NCBI GenBank assembly: GCA_009594995.1
Contig: VOPR01000001.1
Coordinates: 1-49,126, forward strand
Origin: Nitrospira sp.
Lineage (GTDB): Bacteria > Nitrospirota > Nitrospiria > Nitrospirales > Nitrospiraceae
Direction of reading: 5' to 3'
DNA: 49,126 nt
Below are positions 1-7,702 of the stretch, piece by piece (within the stretch, counting starts at the first letter, position 1; each line of letters begins with the position of its first letter). The notes beneath the pieces are model-generated. The model was not told the DNA's origin, ran no database searches, and saw only the letters and a list, made by a program, of their open reading frames with translations. Both the position numbers and the translations under genes were made by a program.

Positions 1-989
1 ATCCCGGCGACCAGACCGATGAGAACGGCAAACAGCGGCGTGATATATCCCGCTGCAGGCGTCACCGTCGCCAGGCCGGCCACCGCGCCGCTGGCTACTC
101 CCAGTACCGTGGGTTTCCCGCGGTGCATCCATTCCGCGCCACACCAGGAGATGGCCCCCATACAGGCCGCCGCATGGCTCGCGATAATGGCCGAAACCGC
201 TACCCCGTTGGCGCCCAGCGCGCTTCCTCCGTTAAAACCAAACCAACCGAACCAGAGAAACCCGGTCCCGAGCAAGGTCATCGGCAGGTTGTGGGGCGCC
301 ATATAATCCGTCCCATACCCGCGCCGCTTCCCCAGCACAATCGCACAGACCAGCGCCGCCGCGCCGGAACTGATGTGGATCACCGCGCCGCCAGCGAAAT
401 CCAATGCCCCCAGCTGAGCCAGCCAGCCGCCACCCCAGATCCAATGCGCCAACGGCACGTAGACCAACACCGACCACATGGCGGCGAAGAGCACGACCGA
501 GGTGAAGCGTTTACGTTCGGCAAACGCGCCGGTGATCAGCGCCGGGGCTATGGCGGCAAACATCAACTGAAACAACATAAAGGCCTGGTGCGGAATGGTC
601 GGACCGTATACCGCATGGGGCGTGCTACCCACCCCGCTCAGGCCGACCCAATCCAATCCGCCGATCACCCCGCCCTTGTCCGGCCCGAATGCCAGGCTAT
701 AACCGAACAAAATCCACAATAGGCTGACCACGCTCAGGATCATGATGCTCTGCATGATCGTGGCGAGCACATTTTTGGTGCGCACGAGGCCGCCGTAAAA
801 CAGGGCGAGCCCCGGCATCAACATCGCCAGCACGAAGGCCGACGATACCAGCACCCACGCCGTATCTCCGCTATCCACCTTGAGCGGCGCACTCTCCGCC
901 CAGGCCTGCCCAACACCCAATCCTGCAAGCAGGGACAATCCCCCTGCCATGCCCACGATGACCGTTTTCCGCTGCGCCGATGCTTTCAC
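1..989 (-). CDS. amt: Ammonium transporter Amt (C-terminus cut by window edge)
   Basis: Reading the minus strand from a GTG at 989 gives an Amt/MEP/Rh-family membrane protein: a signal-peptide-like start, the first membrane segment with PGLALFYGGLV, and the conserved stretch DFAGGAVIHISSGAAALV typical of ammonium channels. The family forms trimers in the inner membrane that conduct NH3/NH4+. The GTG start is chosen because AAGGAGGA (994-1001) lies 4 bases upstream; the next in-frame ATG has no such site. The reading frame runs off position 1, so the last part of the protein is not in the window, and any glnB/glnK partner would lie outside. It follows the beta-barrel gene by 77 bases and is probably cotranscribed with it and nadE. 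The residues look like Amt rather than the Rh type. Confidence 0.93.
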   Translation of the reverse strand, partial: MKASAQRKTVIVGMAGGLSLLAGLGVGQAWAESAPLKVDSGDTAWVLVSSAFVLAMLMPGLALFYGGLVRTKNVLATIMQSIMILSVVSLLWILFGYSLAFGPDKGGVIGGLDWVGLSGVGSTPHAVYGPTIPHQAFMLFQLMFAAIAPALITGAFAERKRFTSVVLFAAMWSVLVYVPLAHWIWGGGWLAQLGALDFAGGAVIHISSGAAALVCAIVLGKRRGYGTDYMAPHNLPMTLLGTGFLWFGWFGFNGGSALGANGVAVSAIIASHAAACMGAISWCGAEWMHRGKPTVLGVASGAVAGLATVTPAAGYITPLFAVLIGLVAG

Positions 990-1022
990 GCTGTCCTCCT
1001 TCGGCTACGCCGCCCGCCAAGA

Positions 1023-1055
1023 GGCCTCCTCCTTCACATTGCCAAGGAGGAGGCC
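1023..1055 (-). promoter_or_regulatory. Perfect 12-bp hairpin in the amt 5' region
   Basis: GGCCTCCTCCTT and AAGGAGGAGGCC form a perfect 12-bp stem with a 9-base loop between the beta-barrel gene and amt. There is no T-run after it, so it is not a standard terminator. The 3' arm contains a Shine-Dalgarno-like AAGGAGGA identical to the real amt site at 994-1001, so the 5' arm could pair with either. A role in amt translation or mRNA stability is an inference. Confidence 0.6.
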
Positions 1056-1066
1056 CGGGCAGGAGC

Positions 1067-1945
1067 TTAAAACGTCTTCGTGAACTTCAACTTATAAAAA
1101 TCCTGATTGTCTGTCAGGTCTTTACCCACCGTGAACCGGAACGCCATGTTGCCCGGGAGTTTCATTTCAACGTACGGGCCGATCCAGCGATAGTAGTCCT
1201 GAGCCGCCCCCGGCGCGCTGCTGTCACGCGTCGTCAGCAAATGCTCATAGTGCGCCCCGAGGGACCACATGCTGTTCATACGCACACCGGCACTCACCCA
1301 GTAGTGCAGGAAGTCCCAAGTTCCCCGGCCGCCGCCCTGAATCGGGCCCAAACAGTTGGTGCCACCCGGGTTGGCGCACCCGATCGATCCCCCGCCGCCG
1401 CTCCCGCCTTCGCTGCGGAGCGCCTTGTAGTAGCCCATGTAGAACTCGCCCTCGAATCGATCGTCGACATAGTTCGCAATGATGTTTGGCACTGCGCCCT
1501 CAAAGGCCGTGGTGCGCTCGTTCACACTGCCGCCGCCGTTCGGAAAGAATCCACCACGGGAAGACAGCAGACTGCCATGCACAAATCCGATCATCGGCGT
1601 GACGGACAGGCGCTTTTCCAGGAAGGTAAAATTCAGACCCACGTCCGTCTCGAGCCAGGGCGCATTGTCATGCACGCCCACGCCGCTGATCATGGTCCAA
1701 TAGGTAAAATTAAAGGCGAGCGCGATGTTATCGGTCAGACCGTAGGTTCCGTAGATAGATGGATTGAACCCGAAGAAGCTGTCGGCCTGCATCGCCATCG
1801 TCACCGACACCGGGTGTTTGGTCGTATCCATGAGGTCGTCCGTCGTCGCAGCTTGCGCCTCGGCGAACGCGCCTCCTCCACCGCCTGCCATCAATGCCAA
1901 CCCCAACACCCATGCCCGTGCCTTTCGCCCAACCAGCATATTCAT
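1067..1945 (-). CDS. Putative outer-membrane beta-barrel protein of unknown function
   Basis: A 292-residue exported protein. The N-terminus has a basic region, a hydrophobic core and an AEAQA-type signal peptidase I site near residue 32. The mature part shows alternating aromatic/polar strands (for example FNFTYWTM, GEFYMGYYKAL) and ends in phenylalanine (KLKFTKTF), the usual terminal residue of BAM-inserted barrels. A glycine-rich stretch with two cysteines (GGSGGGGSIGCANPGGTNC) sits in a probable extracellular loop around residue 195. I do not recognise a named family. It lies between nadE and amt, so a role in solute passage linked to nitrogen uptake is possible but inferred. The ATG at 1945 is preceded by GGAGG at 1950-1954. 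Confidence 0.75.
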   Translation of the reverse strand: MNMLVGRKARAWVLGLALMAGGGGGAFAEAQAATTDDLMDTTKHPVSVTMAMQADSFFGFNPSIYGTYGLTDNIALAFNFTYWTMISGVGVHDNAPWLETDVGLNFTFLEKRLSVTPMIGFVHGSLLSSRGGFFPNGGGSVNERTTAFEGAVPNIIANYVDDRFEGEFYMGYYKALRSEGGSGGGGSIGCANPGGTNCLGPIQGGGRGTWDFLHYWVSAGVRMNSMWSLGAHYEHLLTTRDSSAPGAAQDYYRWIGPYVEMKLPGNMAFRFTVGKDLTDNQDFYKLKFTKTF

Positions 1946-1952
1946 GACGCCT

Positions 1953-2026
1953 CCAAAGAGAGAAGAAGTAAAAGTGCCCGCTCATCAACCGTCATGCCCG
2001 ACGATCGGTGAGTCCCGTCTCTCTGG
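1953..2026 (-). promoter_or_regulatory. Candidate RBS-occluding pairing upstream of the beta-barrel gene
   Basis: In the minus-strand RNA, CCAGAGAGA (2026-2018) can pair over 9 bp, including one G-U, with TCTCTTTGG (1961-1953). The second segment holds the first two bases of the GGAGG ribosome-binding site. The first segment shares CCAG with the 3' strand of the adjacent ANTAR-type hairpin, so the two foldings exclude each other. Confidence 0.45.
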
Positions 2027-2065
2027 CGCCATTGCCAGTGTTGCTGACCGACGTCGTTGTCGGTC
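2023..2065 (-). promoter_or_regulatory. ANTAR-type tandem hairpins between nadE and the beta-barrel gene
   Basis: Hairpin 1 (2065-2046) has a 7-bp stem, GACCGAC/GTCGGTC, with loop AACGAC. Hairpin 2 (2038-2023) has a 5-bp stem, CTGGC/GCCAG, with loop AATGGC. Both loops are hexanucleotides with A1 and G4, the known determinants of ANTAR protein binding. The linker is 7 bases, shorter than the 25 to 27 bases in the other two leaders of this window. It starts 13 bases after the nadE stop codon. No intrinsic terminator follows, so control of translation or of a weak terminator is more likely. Confidence 0.65.
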
Positions 2066-2078
2066 GGGATGCTGCTGT

Positions 2079-3848
2079 CTACCGATACCCGTTAGTGATC
2101 GGCATCCGCCGATCCTTGCCGAATGCCCGATGCGTAATCTTGATACCGAGCGGCGCCTGTCGGCGTTTGTACTCGCTGCGATCGACCATCGCCATGACAC
2201 GCGCCACCGTCTCGGAATTGAACCCCATCGCCACGATATCTTCCAAGGCCCGATCCTCTTCGACATAGGCTTTCAGAATAGGATCGAGCACCGGGTACGG
2301 TGGCAAACTGTCCTCATCTTTTTGGTCGGGGCGCAACTCGGCGGTCGGAGGCCGTTCCAGGACGCGCTTCGGAATCACGGGCTCCGGCCCGACCAGGTTG
2401 CGCAGATGAGACAGCTCATACACCATGGTCTTCGGCACATCTTTGATCACCGCAAATCCGCCGGCCATGTCACCGTACAAGGTGGCGTAGCCGACGCTCA
2501 TTTCGCTCTTGTTGCCGGTGGTCAGCACCAGATGACCGAATTTATTGGAATAGGCCATCAGCAGATTGCCCCGGATCCGGGCCTGCAAATTCTCTTCGGT
2601 CGTATCGGGACGGCGCCCGGAGAAGGGCTTTGACAGCGTCCGGAGATAACTCTTGAAGGTGGTCGTGATGGAGAGGGTATCCACTTGAATGCGGAGCCGA
2701 CGGGCCATATCCGCAACATCTTCGCGACTGACCCGCGACGTATAGGGCGAGGGCATGAAGACCCCGAGGACATTGTCCGCGCCGACCGCATCCACCGCGA
2801 TGACCGCCGTAAGAGCGGAATCAACCCCGCCGCTCAGTCCGATGACGACCCGCTTGAACCCGTTCTTCCGCACATAATCCCGCACGCCTAGAACCAGCGC
2901 CCGGTAAGCCTCATCAAGCCGGTCCAGCTGCGATCCCAAAGCCGGCACCATGACGGACTGCGACTTCCTGGTCGGTACCCGTACCTCAACCCGATCCACC
3001 AGCGCGGACACACGCGTCGGCAAGGGTTTCTTTCGCCCTTCTCCCTGACGAGCCCGTCCCACCGCGGCGACGTCAAGGTCCGCAATCAGAAGATCTTGCT
3101 CAAACGCCTTGCCCCGCGCCACGATCTCGCCGGTGTGATCCACAATGACGCTGCACCCGTCGAACACCAGTTCATCCTGCCCGCCGACCGTGTTGGTATA
3201 GGTCACGATCACGCGATTCTCCCTCGCCCGCGTCGCCAACACCTGCTCACGCATCCGGCTCTTGCCGAGATGGAACGGCGAGGCATTGATATTCACGATC
3301 ACCTCGGCGCCCGCCGCCGCCTGCGCACGGGTCGGCCCCTCAGGAAACCAGATGTCTTCGCAAATGTTCACCCCGATTGTCGTACCATTCAGCACCAGCA
3401 GCGGGAGGCGGCTGCCGGGATGGAAATACCGGCTCTCGTCAAACACGCCATAGTTCGGCAAATGTCGTTTGCAATAGTTGGCAACGAGCCGGCGATCGGC
3501 CAGCACCGCCGCCGCGTTGTACAGATCATGCCGACCGGCGGGTGAAAAAGAAGACGCCTCAGATGCAGGAGCGCCTGTTGCCTCCCGTCCGACATACCCG
3601 ACGACGACCACCAGCCCATGCGCTTCCGCCGCAATCGCTTTCAAGGCACGGTGGGTGTCGTCGATGAAGCGGGGCTTGAACAACAGATCCTCGGGCGGAT
3701 ACCCGGTGATGGCCAGTTCTGGAAATGCCACGAGGTCAGCCTTGGCGCGGCGCGCGTCCTTGATCCAGGCCTTGATCAATGCCGTGTTCCCGGCGATGTC
3801 GCCGACCGTCGGATTGATCTGGGCCATGGCAATTCGCAGAGAGCGCAT
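2079..3848 (-). CDS. nadE: Glutamine-dependent NAD+ synthetase
   Basis: A 589-residue two-domain enzyme. It converts nicotinate adenine dinucleotide to NAD+ using ATP and ammonia released from glutamine. Residues 1 to about 265 form a nitrilase-fold glutaminase with the expected Glu (FPELAITGYPP, E44), Lys (YCKRHLPNYGVF, K127) and Cys (GVNICEDIWFP, C163). From about residue 315 comes the synthetase domain with the SGGVDSALT pyrophosphate loop (339-347). The ATG at 3848 is chosen over an adjacent TTG at 3851; TGGGA lies 7 bases upstream. It is the first gene behind an ANTAR-type terminator leader, unusual company for a housekeeping NAD gene, and is followed by the beta-barrel gene and amt. The ammonia/glutamine chemistry fits a nitrogen regulon. 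Confidence 0.95.
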   Translation of the reverse strand: MRSLRIAMAQINPTVGDIAGNTALIKAWIKDARRAKADLVAFPELAITGYPPEDLLFKPRFIDDTHRALKAIAAEAHGLVVVVGYVGREATGAPASEASSFSPAGRHDLYNAAAVLADRRLVANYCKRHLPNYGVFDESRYFHPGSRLPLLVLNGTTIGVNICEDIWFPEGPTRAQAAAGAEVIVNINASPFHLGKSRMREQVLATRARENRVIVTYTNTVGGQDELVFDGCSVIVDHTGEIVARGKAFEQDLLIADLDVAAVGRARQGEGRKKPLPTRVSALVDRVEVRVPTRKSQSVMVPALGSQLDRLDEAYRALVLGVRDYVRKNGFKRVVIGLSGGVDSALTAVIAVDAVGADNVLGVFMPSPYTSRVSREDVADMARRLRIQVDTLSITTTFKSYLRTLSKPFSGRRPDTTEENLQARIRGNLLMAYSNKFGHLVLTTGNKSEMSVGYATLYGDMAGGFAVIKDVPKTMVYELSHLRNLVGPEPVIPKRVLERPPTAELRPDQKDEDSLPPYPVLDPILKAYVEEDRALEDIVAMGFNSETVARVMAMVDRSEYKRRQAPLGIKITHRAFGKDRRMPITNGYR

Positions 3849-3896
3849 CAATTTTTCCCAGGTCTCGGCAATTCGGAGATACGATACAATTCACGC

Positions 3897-4017
3897 AGCA
3901 TGCTCAAAACCGTTGTCCCTCAAGGCCGCAGCGCAATGAGGATCTGAGGCGTACTCGAGCAGTACGTTGAAGATCCGAGTCAGCGAGAACGCAGCGGGCA
4001 GCGGTTTTCAGCATGCT
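3897..4017. repeat. Palindromic intergenic repeat, copy 1
   Basis: The 16-base ends, AGCATGCTCAAAACCG (3897-3912) and CGGTTTTCAGCATGCT (4002-4017), are inverted copies with one mismatch. The interior carries the family core elements AAGGCCGCAG, GAGGCGTAC, GTACGTTGA and GCGAGAACG, shared with the copies at 7579, 9437 and 12469. It sits between the nadE leader terminator and the nadE start, so it is part of the nadE 5' UTR on read-through transcripts. Confidence 0.8.
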
Positions 4018-4023
4018 GTTGAT

Positions 4024-4065
4024 AAAAAAAAAGTCCTCGGACCCACCTCGGTGGATCAGAGGACG
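4024..4065 (-). terminator. Leader terminator upstream of nadE
   Basis: In minus-strand RNA, GTCCTCTGATCCACC (4065-4051) pairs with GGTGGGTCCGAGGAC (4048-4034), 15 positions with one mismatch and one G-U, followed by ten U (4033-4024). It lies 176 bases before the nadE start, so it is a conditional leader terminator. Its first five bases GTCCT are also the 3' strand of the second ANTAR-type hairpin, so terminator and hairpin cannot form together. Confidence 0.88.
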
Positions 4066-4119
4066 TCGTTGTCCTACGCCATCTCTATAAAGGATAGCCT
4101 CCTGAGACTCCGTTGTCCC
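4061..4119 (-). promoter_or_regulatory. ANTAR-type tandem hairpins of the nadE leader
   Basis: Hairpin 1 (4119-4104) is GGGAC, loop AACGGA, GTCTC. Hairpin 2 (4076-4061) is AGGAC, loop AACGAC, GTCCT. The linker is 27 bases. Both hexaloops have A1 and G4. The second hairpin overlaps the 5' arm of the terminator at 4024-4065. This matches the antitermination architecture established for EutV and NasR targets: protein-stabilised hairpins block the terminator. Confidence 0.85.
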
Positions 4120-4135
4120 TGGAAAAGCTGGCGAT

Positions 4136-4165
4136 GATATAGCATCAGCCGGAATCGACTGTCAA
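4136..4165 (-). promoter_or_regulatory. Sigma70-like promoter of the nadE leader
   Basis: On the minus strand there is a consensus -35 TTGACA (4165-4160) and a -10 TATATC (4141-4136), spacer 18 bases (17 if read as CTATAT). The predicted start near 4129 places the first ANTAR hairpin about 10 bases into the transcript. Confidence 0.8.
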
Positions 4166-4222
4166 CCGATCAGGTGGGGGCTTTTGTGAGGAAAGCCCTG
4201 CTGCCCTGGAGCCGGCCTATGC

Positions 4223-4228
4223 TACAAT
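4223..4228 (+). promoter_or_regulatory. Probable -10 element of the first lipoprotein gene
   Basis: TACAAT is preceded by an extended context, CCTATGC. The same string CCTATGCTACA occurs before the paralogous lipoprotein gene (TACACT at 19142-19147). No good -35 hexamer is visible at either. The start of transcription would fall near 4235, almost at the chosen ATG, suggesting a leaderless or very short 5' UTR here. Confidence 0.45.
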
Positions 4229-4236
4229 CCCGCCCC

Positions 4237-5151
4237 ATGCGCCGCTTGATTCGACAGACTCTATCGGCACCGGCACAACCCCTGCGCCTCTGGAAGGCCT
4301 GGCTGGCACTGCTCCCTTGCCTGCTGCTGATTGCCTGCAGCGCAACCGCACCCCTGACCTCCATCGGAGAGGGACCGTTAGGAACCGTCGCGCTTGAACG
4401 CCTGGCCAGCCGGGGCACTACCGCCAAGTACGGCAGTCCTCAGAGCAGTTTTCAAGCTTCCCATCCGGCCGCCTTGTCGGCATCCGTCATCTCCCATCTG
4501 CTCTCCGGGCTGTCGATTTCCGGACTCGACCGACCTGGAGCTGCAATGACCCAGGGCAGCTATCCGTTGTTTTCACATGAAGAAACCGAGTTCTTAACCC
4601 CGCTCATTGTCCGCGCCCTGTCACAAGCTCAACCGGATCAGCGAGTGCGTTTCACCCTGCAGGATGACGGTCTCAAGACCCAGGGCACTCTGTACCTGCA
4701 CAAGACGACCCTCCGGGTCAGTCTGTCCCACTACCGCTCCTCGCCGGGACAGAGTGACACCAGACCGCCGGGACTGACACTGTCCTTCATGCCCCCGCAG
4801 GCGTTGGTACGAGACGATGTACCGCAGTCATGGATGATCATTGAGCCGGAACAACCCCGCGTCGCGGTAGCGATTGATGCCCTGAACCAACTCCCGCCTG
4901 CGCCACCCGCCCCTGCCGGCGAGAAACCGCCAGGTGAAACCACGCCGCCTCCGGCCTCTCCTGCATCCGAACAGAGCCGCTTGCAACAGGAGCTGCAATC
5001 CACGAAGGATGTGGTCGTCAAACAGGCGGAGGAACTGCAGAAACTTAAGGCGGAACTGGAATCGGTGCGACGTCAACTCGCTGAGAAAGAATCAGCCGCC
5101 TCCAAGGCCAAACCCAAGACTACTCCACGCAAGCCGGCGCCAACACCGTAA
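4237..5151 (+). CDS. Lipoprotein with C-terminal coiled coil (paralogue A)
   Basis: About 304 residues, function unknown. The N-terminus is basic, then a hydrophobic stretch and the lipobox LIAC, so it should be lipid-anchored. The middle shares several blocks with the lipoprotein at 19191-20138: ALERL...FQASHP, a FSHEETEFLTPLI segment, GTLYLHK and LSFMPPQAL. Next come a proline-rich spacer and a heptad-like segment rich in Gln, Glu and Lys (roughly residues 245-285), probably a coiled coil, and a Lys/Pro-rich tail. The ATG at 4237 is chosen because it follows the -10 element closely; starts upstream at 4174 or 4219 are possible. It is divergent from the ANTAR-controlled nadE leader and converges on ureD. 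Confidence 0.7.
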   Translation: MRRLIRQTLSAPAQPLRLWKAWLALLPCLLLIACSATAPLTSIGEGPLGTVALERLASRGTTAKYGSPQSSFQASHPAALSASVISHLLSGLSISGLDRPGAAMTQGSYPLFSHEETEFLTPLIVRALSQAQPDQRVRFTLQDDGLKTQGTLYLHKTTLRVSLSHYRSSPGQSDTRPPGLTLSFMPPQALVRDDVPQSWMIIEPEQPRVAVAIDALNQLPPAPPAPAGEKPPGETTPPPASPASEQSRLQQELQSTKDVVVKQAEELQKLKAELESVRRQLAEKESAASKAKPKTTPRKPAPTP

Positions 5152-5197
5152 CGCCGATACACGAAGGATAGCCTGCCGCTGCCTCTGCAACAGGTTC

Positions 5198-6067
5198 CTA
5201 GTACTGCCGGAGCGCCGGCCGCTCCAGGCCGAGTAGCTCACGGCGGGTCGCCTCCCAAACAAGCTCCCTCACCCTTCCCAACACCTCTGCCGAGCGGGTC
5301 ACCAGCTTAACGGCTAATCCGGGGACAGGCGGCTCCGTGACTCCACCCAGAAGATCCCTGCCCAGCGAATCCAGTACTGCAGACACCCTATTGCGGACAG
5401 CCGGCCACCGTTCCGGATCGATGGCATCGCTTACCACAAAGAAGGATGCGACATAGTCGTAGGCGGACAGCAATCCGAGCCCGGCCGATTCCTGCTCCGG
5501 CCTCACCTCATACCGCTCCAATAGCCGGCCCCCGGATGCTGTAGTGATATGGATCTCATTCCGCAGAGAGGTGAAGGCCCAGCGTTCTTCTCGCGCCACA
5601 CGACCGGATGCAAGACTGTCCCAGATCAACGCTGTCGCCCCCTTGGCCAATGTGACCGCCATGATCTGAGCAAAACGCGACCCGGCGAACGGAATGGTAA
5701 CCTCCGGAAACCACTCGATGACGGCACCCGGCGCAACCGAGAGCGTCACGAGCTGCCTGGCTTCTTCTCCCAGCGAGCGATACACACGGTTGGCAGAAGG
5801 GGTGGACATCACCACATGCGCCCCCTCTTCCAGGACGGCATGAATCGACAGGTGATCGCCGGCCACGAATCCGCCCGACGGGTTGACGAGGGACGTGAAG
5901 GCGCACCCGCTGTCATCCAAATACGCAGGGGGAAACAAATGCCAGGGAGTGGAGCAGCGGGAGGTTGCCAGGATGGTGCGCGAGCCTTCAGGCCGGTAAC
6001 GAAGATCCAGGCAGCCGACCCGCCCGATGTCAGCCATGGCAGGTCGGGTCGAAAGCAACGGCGACAT
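5198..6067 (-). CDS. ureD: Urease accessory protein UreD (UreH)
   Basis: About 289 residues. UreD binds apo-urease and, with UreF and UreG, forms the complex through which nickel and CO2 reach the active site. Family features seen: LVNPSGGFVAGDHL near the start of the domain, a STPSANRVYRS segment and EWFPEVTIPFAGSRF. The ATG at 6067 (MSPLLSTRP) is preferred to an upstream ATG at 6124 that lies inside ureG and has no ribosome-binding site. With this start the gene begins 14 bases after the ureG stop. It is the last gene of the urease operon and faces the plus-strand lipoprotein; no terminator is evident in the 46-base gap. Confidence 0.9.
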   Translation of the reverse strand: MSPLLSTRPAMADIGRVGCLDLRYRPEGSRTILATSRCSTPWHLFPPAYLDDSGCAFTSLVNPSGGFVAGDHLSIHAVLEEGAHVVMSTPSANRVYRSLGEEARQLVTLSVAPGAVIEWFPEVTIPFAGSRFAQIMAVTLAKGATALIWDSLASGRVAREERWAFTSLRNEIHITTASGGRLLERYEVRPEQESAGLGLLSAYDYVASFFVVSDAIDPERWPAVRNRVSAVLDSLGRDLLGGVTEPPVPGLAVKLVTRSAEVLGRVRELVWEATRRELLGLERPALRQY

Positions 6068-6081
6068 GAGTGTCTCGGCCC

Positions 6082-6753
6082 TCAGTGAGGATGCGCGTGT
6101 AGTGGAAGGGTTTGCTCGATCCATTCGACGACGCGTTCCAACCCTTCACCCGTATGCAGGTTGGTAAAGACAAACGGCAGCGCGCCGCGCATCTTCCGGC
6201 TGTCTCGATCCATCACAGCCAAGTCCGCGCCGACGTGTGGAGCGAGATCGATTTTGTTGATCACCAGCAAATCGGACCGTGTAATCCCCGGTCCGCCCTT
6301 GCGCGGGATCTTATCGCCGGCGGCCACGTCGATTACATAAATGACACAGTCGACCAACTCAGGGCTGAAGGTGGCAGCCAGGTTGTCGCCCCCGCTTTCC
6401 ACAAACATGAGTTCCACATTCGGATGACGCTTCAGCAAATCGTCGAGCGCCGCTTGATTGTGGGACGCGTCTTCGCGAATCGCGGTGTGGGGGCAGCCTC
6501 CGGTTTCCACGCCGAGAATACGGTCCTGGGGCAATGCGCCGCGTTTGGTCAAAAACTCCGCGTCTTCTTTCGTGAAAATATCGTTGGTCACCACCGCCAG
6601 ACTGTAGCGATCGCGCAATTTCAAACAGAGCGCTTCCACCAGCGCCGTCTTGCCGGACCCGACCGGTCCTCCGATCCCGATGATCGGAATCCCCTTCGCC
6701 CGCGCGTCGGTCGTGCGACCAGTTCCGCAGAAATGTTCGTCTTCACGATGCAT
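6082..6753 (-). CDS. ureG: Urease accessory GTPase UreG
   Basis: A 223-residue SIMIBI-class GTPase that delivers nickel to urease. It has the P-loop GPVGSGKT (about residues 30-37), the metal-binding CPH motif in [15 protein letters not shown], the ESGGDNLAA switch segment and the NKIDL base-specificity motif. The N-terminus ([10 protein letters not shown]) has only two histidines, so the His-rich metal store of some UreG proteins is absent. It lies between ureF (60 bases upstream) and ureD. Confidence 0.96.
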   Translation of the reverse strand: MHREDEHFCGTGRTTDARAKGIPIIGIGGPVGSGKTALVEALCLKLRDRYSLAVVTNDIFTKEDAEFLTKRGALPQDRILGVETGGCPHTAIREDASHNQAALDDLLKRHPNVELMFVESGGDNLAATFSPELVDCVIYVIDVAAGDKIPRKGGPGITRSDLLVINKIDLAPHVGADLAVMDRDSRKMRGALPFVFTNLHTGEGLERVVEWIEQTLPLHAHPH

Positions 6754-6813
6754 CGTTTGTGTACCTCGTCATTCGTATCTCGTGAAGTCTCTCCGGGAAC
6801 GCTTGCCCCGACT

Positions 6814-7503
6814 TCACGAGCGGAACAGCCGTGACTCCAGCCGACTGTGGCGCATGGCATAAATATCCTGCACCGGCGACCAGGCCGTCATCGTGGTGGC
6901 CGCTGTTGCTTCCTTGGCACATTCATCGAACAGCGGCGTCCAACGCTCCAGCAGATGTTGCCCTTCACGTTGGCCCATCGGCAGGAGCTTCAGCGCGGCG
7001 GACACGAACCCGATCGCCGTCTGATAGCAGAAGGCGGCGATGGTTTCCGCCCTGTCCCATCCGGCATCAGCCAACGTCATCCCCAACACGACAGGGAAAT
7101 GGCCCGGGGTCCGATCCGTCTTCATCGCGGCATAGAAATCTCTCAGGACCGCATGCGCGGCCGGTGTTTCGGCGGCGATCTTCACCACCTGTCGCCCCAT
7201 CTGCTGGCTAGCCACCCGCGACTCCTGTCCGATTTTCATCGCATGCAGTTCATGATCGATGGCCAGCGCCACCTGTACGTCGTTGCGCAGCAACGCCTCA
7301 TGGGCGATCCCTACGGCCACAGCTTCCCGGCGCGACACACCATGCCGGAACATCTGTTCCACATACTGGGAAAGTTGCTCTCCGGTCCGCACGGCCCCGC
7401 CCTGTACCGCCGCCTCCAGGCCCGACGAATAGGCGTAGCCCCCGGAGGGAAAGAAACTATCGATGAACCGGAGCCCGTGAAGCAGCGACAGCGTATTCAG
7501 CAT
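6814..7503 (-). CDS. ureF: Urease accessory protein UreF
   Basis: A 229-residue, mostly helical protein that bridges UreD and UreG in the urease activation complex. Family signatures are the N-terminal FIDSFFPSGGYAYSSGLEAAV and the central GREA-like segment around HGVSRREAVAVGIAHEAL. It is separated from ureC by a 199-base gap holding a palindromic repeat (7579-7700). No ureE gene occurs in the cluster, so nickel loading must rely on UreDFG alone or on a ureE elsewhere. Confidence 0.93.
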   Translation of the reverse strand: MLNTLSLLHGLRFIDSFFPSGGYAYSSGLEAAVQGGAVRTGEQLSQYVEQMFRHGVSRREAVAVGIAHEALLRNDVQVALAIDHELHAMKIGQESRVASQQMGRQVVKIAAETPAAHAVLRDFYAAMKTDRTPGHFPVVLGMTLADAGWDRAETIAAFCYQTAIGFVSAALKLLPMGQREGQHLLERWTPLFDECAKEATAATTMTAWSPVQDIYAMRHSRLESRLFRS

Positions 7504-7578
7504 AGGACGGCACCTGATCCCTTCATGACTGCGGAATGCTCAATCCGGCTCTCTAATAGAGCCGCGCCCGACGCGCAC

Positions 7579-7700
7579 GGATGCTCAAAAAGGTTTTCCA
7601 ACTAGGCCGCAGGCGAAGGCCAAGCCGGAGGCGTACCCTCGGGGGTACGTTGAGGACTTTGCCAAGCCGAGAACGACGTTGGAAACCTTTTTCAGCATCC
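7579..7700. repeat. Palindromic intergenic repeat, copy 2
   Basis: The ends GGATGCTCAAAAAGG and CCTTTTTCAGCATCC are inverted, and a second inversion GTACCC/GGGTAC lies in the middle. It fills most of the gap between ureC and ureF. As RNA it would form a hairpin of about 120 bases inside the operon transcript. Same orientation as copies 1 and 4. Confidence 0.85.
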
Positions 7701-7702
7701 GA

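Noticed and set aside
123..722. Long plus-strand open frames over amt, nadE, ureC and other genes
   Set aside because: They are shadows of clear minus-strand genes in GC-rich DNA, with no ribosome-binding site or recognisable protein.
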